A stretch of 64,000 bases of DNA from NCBI GenBank assembly GCA_015680905.1, contig CM027383.1, positions 86,151,001 through 86,215,000 on the forward strand, read 5' to 3'. A program made the position numbers and the translations under genes. Shown here piece by piece: positions 60,083-64,000 of the stretch (position 1 is the first letter of the stretch; each line of letters begins with the position of its first letter). The stretch is from Coptis chinensis. Lineage: Eukaryota > Streptophyta > Magnoliopsida > Ranunculales > Ranunculaceae. The notes under the pieces are model-generated. The model was given only the letters and a program-made list of their open reading frames with translations. It did not search any database and had not been told where the DNA came from.

Positions 60083-60762
60083 GGTGCAGCAATAAGAGAA
60101 AACTTTGCATAATGAACCTCCTATAATACCCGGCCAATCCTAAGAAACTCCTCACTTCAGTCGCATTAATAGGTTGCTTCCACTCTTTAACAGCTACAAC
60201 CTTCTCGGGATCTACTGCTATCCCCTTACTCGATATCACATGCCTAAGAAATCTGACTTCAGCCACCCAAAAATGGCACTTGCTGAACTTTGCATATAAC
60301 TGCTGCTCTCTAAGAATCTGTAACACTATTCGCAGATGTTCCTTGTGCTCCTCAACACTCTTGGAGTGCACGAGAATGTCGTCAATGAAAATAATAACGA
60401 ACTTGTCCAAATACGGATGGAACACACGATTCATCAAGTCCATAAAGAATGCAGGTGCATTAGTCAGTCCAAATGGCATAACAGGAAACTTGTACAACCC
60501 ATATCGAGTACGAAAAGTTGTGAGAGAAATACTCTGCTCTTTAACACCCATCTGATAGTACCTAGTTCTCAAGTCAAACTGCGAGAATATCACTGCCCCT
60601 TTTAGTTGATCTAGGAGGTCATCTATCCTGGGCAAAAGGTACTTGTTCTTGATAGTCGCGTTGTTCAACTCCCTATAGTCAATGCACATCCTCAAAGTAC
60701 CATCCTTCTTAGACACGAAGATAGCTGGTGCAGCCCACGGCGAGTTACTCGGACGTATAAAC
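60083..60762 (-). pseudogene. Reverse transcriptase of the Tekay-like element (second exon)
   Basis: Starts [10 protein letters not shown] at the intron border, then [71 protein letters not shown] and the catalytic [15 protein letters not shown], followed by [19 protein letters not shown] and [11 protein letters not shown]. All core RT motifs are present and the frame from 60762 to 60120 is open. After GYYRRFI a frameshift occurs and the RNase H start is cut by the deletion. RT makes cDNA from the element RNA. Of all polymerases in this window, this is the best preserved. Confidence 0.9.
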
Positions 60763-60870
60763 CTAGTTCATACACACCTTAAAAGGTTTATACTTATATC
60801 AAAACATAATAATAAATAATAAGCACACAACACACCACAAGAAAAGTCAAACACAAACAACAAGGCTCAC
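60763..60870 (-). other. Intron-like 108-nt interruption between protease and RT
   Basis: On the minus strand exon 1 ends CAGAAGGG, followed by GTGAGCCTTG; the segment ends TGAACTAG before GTTTATACG. Removal joins EELLQKG to [10 protein letters not shown] in frame (phase 2, Gly codon split GG|G). The segment is T-rich, as plant introns are. GTATAAACC (60755-60763) and GGTTTATAC (60785-60793) form a perfect 9-bp stem that covers the 3' splice site. Confidence 0.75.
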
Positions 60871-61490
60871 CCCTTCTGCAACAACTCCTCAAGTTGAACT
60901 TTCATCTCATCCAGCTGCTTTGGCACCAGTTTGTACGCTGACTTGGAAATTGGAGTTGTCCCTGGTAACAAGTCTATCTGGAACTCTACCTCTCGCTTAG
61001 GCGGTAGTCCAGGGATCTCCTTAAAAACGTCGGTATAATCGCGTACCACTTCTACCGCACTAATGTCCTTTTCCGGTATTTCCACCGAATACAGGAAACT
61101 AGACATCACCGAATCTCCCCGAGTACCACACTCATAAGTGGCATATGGTAATCCAGGGCTACTAAAAGAAATGAACCTTGCAGTACAATCTAAGGTAGCA
61201 TAGTTCTTACTTAACCAATCCATTCCTAATATGAAGTGAAATCCTTCGAAACCCAAAACTACAAGATCTGCTATGAACTCATGCACGACCCATAAAAGAG
61301 ATCTCAAAGTCCTTACAGTAATCATACAAAGTCACTGAACCTCCTAATGGTGTTTCAACACGTAAAGGTTTAGGGAGTGGGGTGGTTTTAATATTTTCTC
61401 TTTCCACAAGCTAACGAGAAATAAAAGAATGCGATGCACCAGTGTCAAATAGAACTCTAAGACAGTTATGAGATGTAGCAAAAGTACCTG
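60871..61490 (-). pseudogene. Protease and linker of the Tekay-like element (first exon end)
   Basis: VLFDTGASHSFISR (about 61455-61414) contains the DTGAS active site of the aspartic protease. A stop follows it, then ETPLGGSVTLYDYCKDFEIS and, after a frameshift near 61290, FIADLVVLGFEGFHFILGMD with WLSKNYATLDC. The linker to RT reads VFKEIPGLPPKREVEFQIDL, TTPISKSAYKLVPKQLDEMK and ends EELLQKG at the intron. Order and motifs are those of gypsy pol. Confidence 0.88.
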
Positions 61491-61499
61491 CTACATTTC

Positions 61500-62601
61500 C
61501 CTGTCCTGCAACAGCTGCGAAGGCATGAGTTGGTGGTGCCTATCCCTGTCGTCCTTGCTCTGCCCTGAACCCATTTGGGCAGGTACTAGCCCGATGTCCC
61601 TGTCGTCCACATTTATAGCAGTTGCCTGAAATTGGGGCGATAATTCTCGGACCCGGAAGAGCTGCCATCTGGGGCCTAAACTGTCCATTCTGTTATGGTT
61701 GACCTTGATAATCTTGTCTCTGATTGCCATTTCCTGATCGATTCTGATATTGATTCCCGCCTGGACGATTCTGATACTGATTTCCCTGCCTCTGGAAACC
61801 ATTTCCCTGCTGGGGTTTCGGCTGGATCTACTGGGGTCCCCTGTTTCCCTGACCATACGGCCCAGGCCTATACCTGTCCCCACCATGACCACGATGTGGT
61901 CCAGAATGTCTGGAATCACTAGCTCCTCCCTTACCCTTGTCTTGGATTTCACGAAACTCCTTGTTCTGCTCCTCATACATCAAAGCAAGATCCAAAACTC
62001 GGTCAAAAGTGTCTTTGCCGAAAGGAAGTAATGACCTCGACAAGTAAGGGTTCAGTCCTTTGATAAACTTTCTATTCTTCTTCTCAAGAGTATCCACCAA
62101 ATAAGCAGCAAACCTTGACAACTCGTTGAACTGGGTAACATACTGTTCAACTGTCGTCGACCCTGTCTGCTTTAGCTGCTGAAACTCTTCTGCCTTCTGT
62201 TCCCTCAAAGCCTGGGGAATAAACCTAGCCTCGAACTTCTCCTGAGTCCAAGACATTGTATCAGCATCAACATATGGAAGAATAAACATCCACCAAAACT
62301 GTGCTGCATTGTCCAACTGATGGGCAGCCAATTCCTGCTTCTGAACCTCTGTCAGATCCATGCGCTTGAAAATCATCTCGCAAGCTTTAAGCCAAGCCTC
62401 GGCTACAAGAGAGCCAAGGGTTCCAGTGAACCTCTTACCACCTAGGTTGGCAAAGTCCTTATTACGCTTAGCAAACGGATCACTAGGATTCCCTGGATTA
62501 TTCTGCACGGTCTGTAGGAGCCGAGTTAACTATCCCCCTGTCATTTGGATAGGAGCGTTCCCTACAGGTTCAGTACCATTGCTAGTTCGTGTCTCAACCA
62601 T
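61500..62601 (-). pseudogene. gag of the Tekay-like element
   Basis: Start at 62601 (MVETRTSNGTEPVG), with a TAG near 62532. The gag core then reads FTGTLGSLVAEAWLKACEMI, LTEVQKQELAAHQLDNAAQF, QEKFEARFIPQALREQKAEE, TTVEQYVTQFNELSRFAAYL and FIKGLNPYLSRSLLPFGKDT. A Gly/Arg/Gln-rich stretch follows, then, in another frame, the zinc knuckle CYKCGRQGHRASTC (about 61614-61573). Gag binds and packages RNA. Two frame changes separate the core from the knuckle. Confidence 0.9.
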
Positions 62602-62721
62602 GATCTACAGTTCAAACAAAACTCCTATTAATATTCACAGAAACCCCAAAACACTCAACACTATTACCCATAATCCACATCCGAGGATCACTTAGACATT
62701 CCCAATCTAAGCTAACCAAAT

Positions 62722-62733
62722 GCTCTGATACCA
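62722..62733 (-). other. Primer binding site of the Tekay-like element
   Basis: On the minus strand TGGTATCAGAGC follows the LTR after three bases, a perfect match to the initiator tRNA-Met primer site. Confidence 0.88.
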
Positions 62734-62736
62734 AAC

Positions 62737-64000
62737 TGTCACACCCCGAATTTCGATAAATCAGATAATATAAATGATATTCGACTCCTCGATATCTGAG
62801 ATGTGACAACAACCTCAAAACTCAATCTATTCCATAACCCTAATGAATAATAACACATGCAGAAAAACTAAGCAATAAAATACTCAAAACAATCAACTCA
62901 TCATTATGAAAACTTGTGATCAAAATTAAGTTACAAACTTCTTCACTTAAGAATTCGGAAAAATAAATTTAAAACATATGTCCCCAACAAATTCCACTAC
63001 ATCTCTAAGGAAAATGAAACAAAATCTTATTAAAAATAAATGCTAACATCAATCACGAGCAGCACGCCACCTTCTCGAACATCAGCTAACCATGTCCAGG
63101 CTGATCGACTATGTTCATATAAGAACACACCCGATTAGCAAACATGCAAATCGGGTCAGCATTATAAATAATGCTGGTATGAGTAACCTTAGAAAAACCA
63201 TTTAGATATACATAAAATTTCGTTCTTTATATGGCAGGTAGTTCCTCCACCAAGGCGCCTTAGCTTAAGGTAGTCAGTTCCTTCATAAAGGCACTTTAGC
63301 TTCTAACTAAGAGTAAATCAAACGTATGGTATCCTAGTACATACCTTTATGCATACTTTATCGCAGAGTGGGTCCTCTCTGCAAGAATAATTAGTTTAAT
63401 CCACTCTCCTACAAAGCAATTTGTAATAATCATAGCATAAATTAAAACTTAACTTGAAAGTCTAAAATCAATAACCATACCGAAGGAAAATATCATATCA
63501 GTAACATTTATCAAGTGTCCCTAATAACACGTCGTCTCTAGGTTTTACCTAGTTTCTCTGGCTACCACAATCGCTACCCAACGCCGAACATGTACATCCA
63601 CATGCCTCTCCTCACATACTGAACCACTCCATGCGTAACTATCCTAAGCGGGATATCGCATACTGGGTAACCCTCACACAGAAGCCATTATGTGAGTAAT
63701 GCCACTATTAGGCATAAAAATAACGCGCGTCTCGTTCTAAAGTTTGCGAACGAGATAGTCAAGCCACTATTTGGCTATGCCAGAAGGGCCATTCAGATTC
63801 ACTGAAACGCCAGAAGGGCCAATCAAATTGCACACGCCCTACACAGGGCAAATCACATGAGTTGTGGTAGCTAGGTTCTAGGATTTTCGTTACGTGATTT
63901 ATTCAAATGTATACATCTATGCATCTTAAAATTTCCCTCTCTTCACGTGTTAATATTCACACAAGATCAACGTCAAATCTATATTAGATACTGACAAACA
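62737..64000 (-). repeat. 5' LTR of the Tekay-like element (incomplete, window edge)
   Basis: Starts TGTCACACCCCGAATTTCGA. Long parts match the LTR piece at 17862-19500, for example CATGCAAATCGGGTCAGCAT (63144-63163), the CAGAAGGGCC repeats (63780-63820) and ATGAGTTGTGGTAG (63857-63870). The U3 end is outside the window. Confidence 0.88.

Larger units (their letters stand above)
59769..64000 (-). mobile_element. Tekay-like Ty3/gypsy element, internally deleted, runs off window
   Basis: The 5' LTR (62737-64000, continuing outside) and a 283-bp remnant of the 3' LTR (59769-60051) both start TGTCACACCCCGAATTTCGA on the plus strand. The primer site, gag, protease and RT lie between them on the minus strand. 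RNase H is cut after its first residues; integrase, PPT and most of the 3' LTR are gone. RT and gag resemble the Tekay/Del chromoviruses, but without the integrase the chromodomain cannot be checked. Confidence 0.85.

Overview
The window is a stretch of plant nuclear heterochromatin, almost certainly from a eudicot. The evidence is nested LTR retrotransposons of the Tat, Athila and Tekay (chromovirus-type) Ty3/gypsy lineages and of Ty1/copia, plus hAT-type MITEs, a tRNA-derived SINE, an L1 LINE piece and a decayed LRR-XII receptor kinase with the family's usual intron. I could not fix the species. No intact cellular gene, rRNA, tRNA or CRISPR array is visible; nearly every coding region carries stops or frameshifts.

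Layout. 1-8.9 kb: 3' part of a Tat-lineage element (+): RNase H, integrase, a roughly 100-bp tandem repeat, an antisense ORF with a PF04195-like domain, then the 3' LTR. 9.2-14.7 kb: complete but decayed copia element (-). 14.7-17.4 kb: non-coding, with nested inverted repeats including a nearly perfect 365-bp palindrome. 17.5-23.5 kb: second copia element (-) that has lost its reverse transcriptase where a Tekay-type LTR piece now lies. 24.4-26.0 kb: kinase half of an LRR receptor kinase pseudogene (-). 26.0-28.0 kb: an LTR-like piece and an L1 endonuclease fragment. 28.0-43.8 kb: an Athila-type gag-protease element B (-) into which a relative, element A (+, 31410-40658), has inserted with a perfect 5-bp target duplication. 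43.8-49.3 kb: a Tat-type gag element (+) with tandem repeats, one of which hosts a 5'-truncated insertion of a reverse-transcriptase-related element ending in a zinc knuckle and a PD-(D/E)XK-like nuclease domain. 49.3-49.6 kb: an LRR fragment of the receptor-kinase type. 50.7-58.1 kb: a second copy (-) of the nuclease-type element, split by a SINE and by a 6.3-kb hAT element that itself holds a Tekay-type LTR and a five-copy tandem array. 59.1-59.7 kb: hAT MITE. 59.8-64.0 kb: internally deleted Tekay-like element (-).

Most notable: (1) the Tekay-like element has a 108-nt GT-AG intron-like gap exactly between protease and reverse transcriptase; its removal restores the conserved reading frame, and the 3' splice site lies in a perfect 9-bp hairpin. 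This resembles the known Ogre arrangement but in another lineage. (2) Two copies of the nuclease-type element, one 5'-truncated with an A-rich 3' end, point to a mobile non-LTR retrotransposon. (3) Elements A and B share one gag-protease structure without RT or integrase and with a conserved C-terminal tail, which suggests a propagating non-autonomous family. (4) The Tat LTR has ABRE- and CE3-like boxes close upstream of its TATA box.
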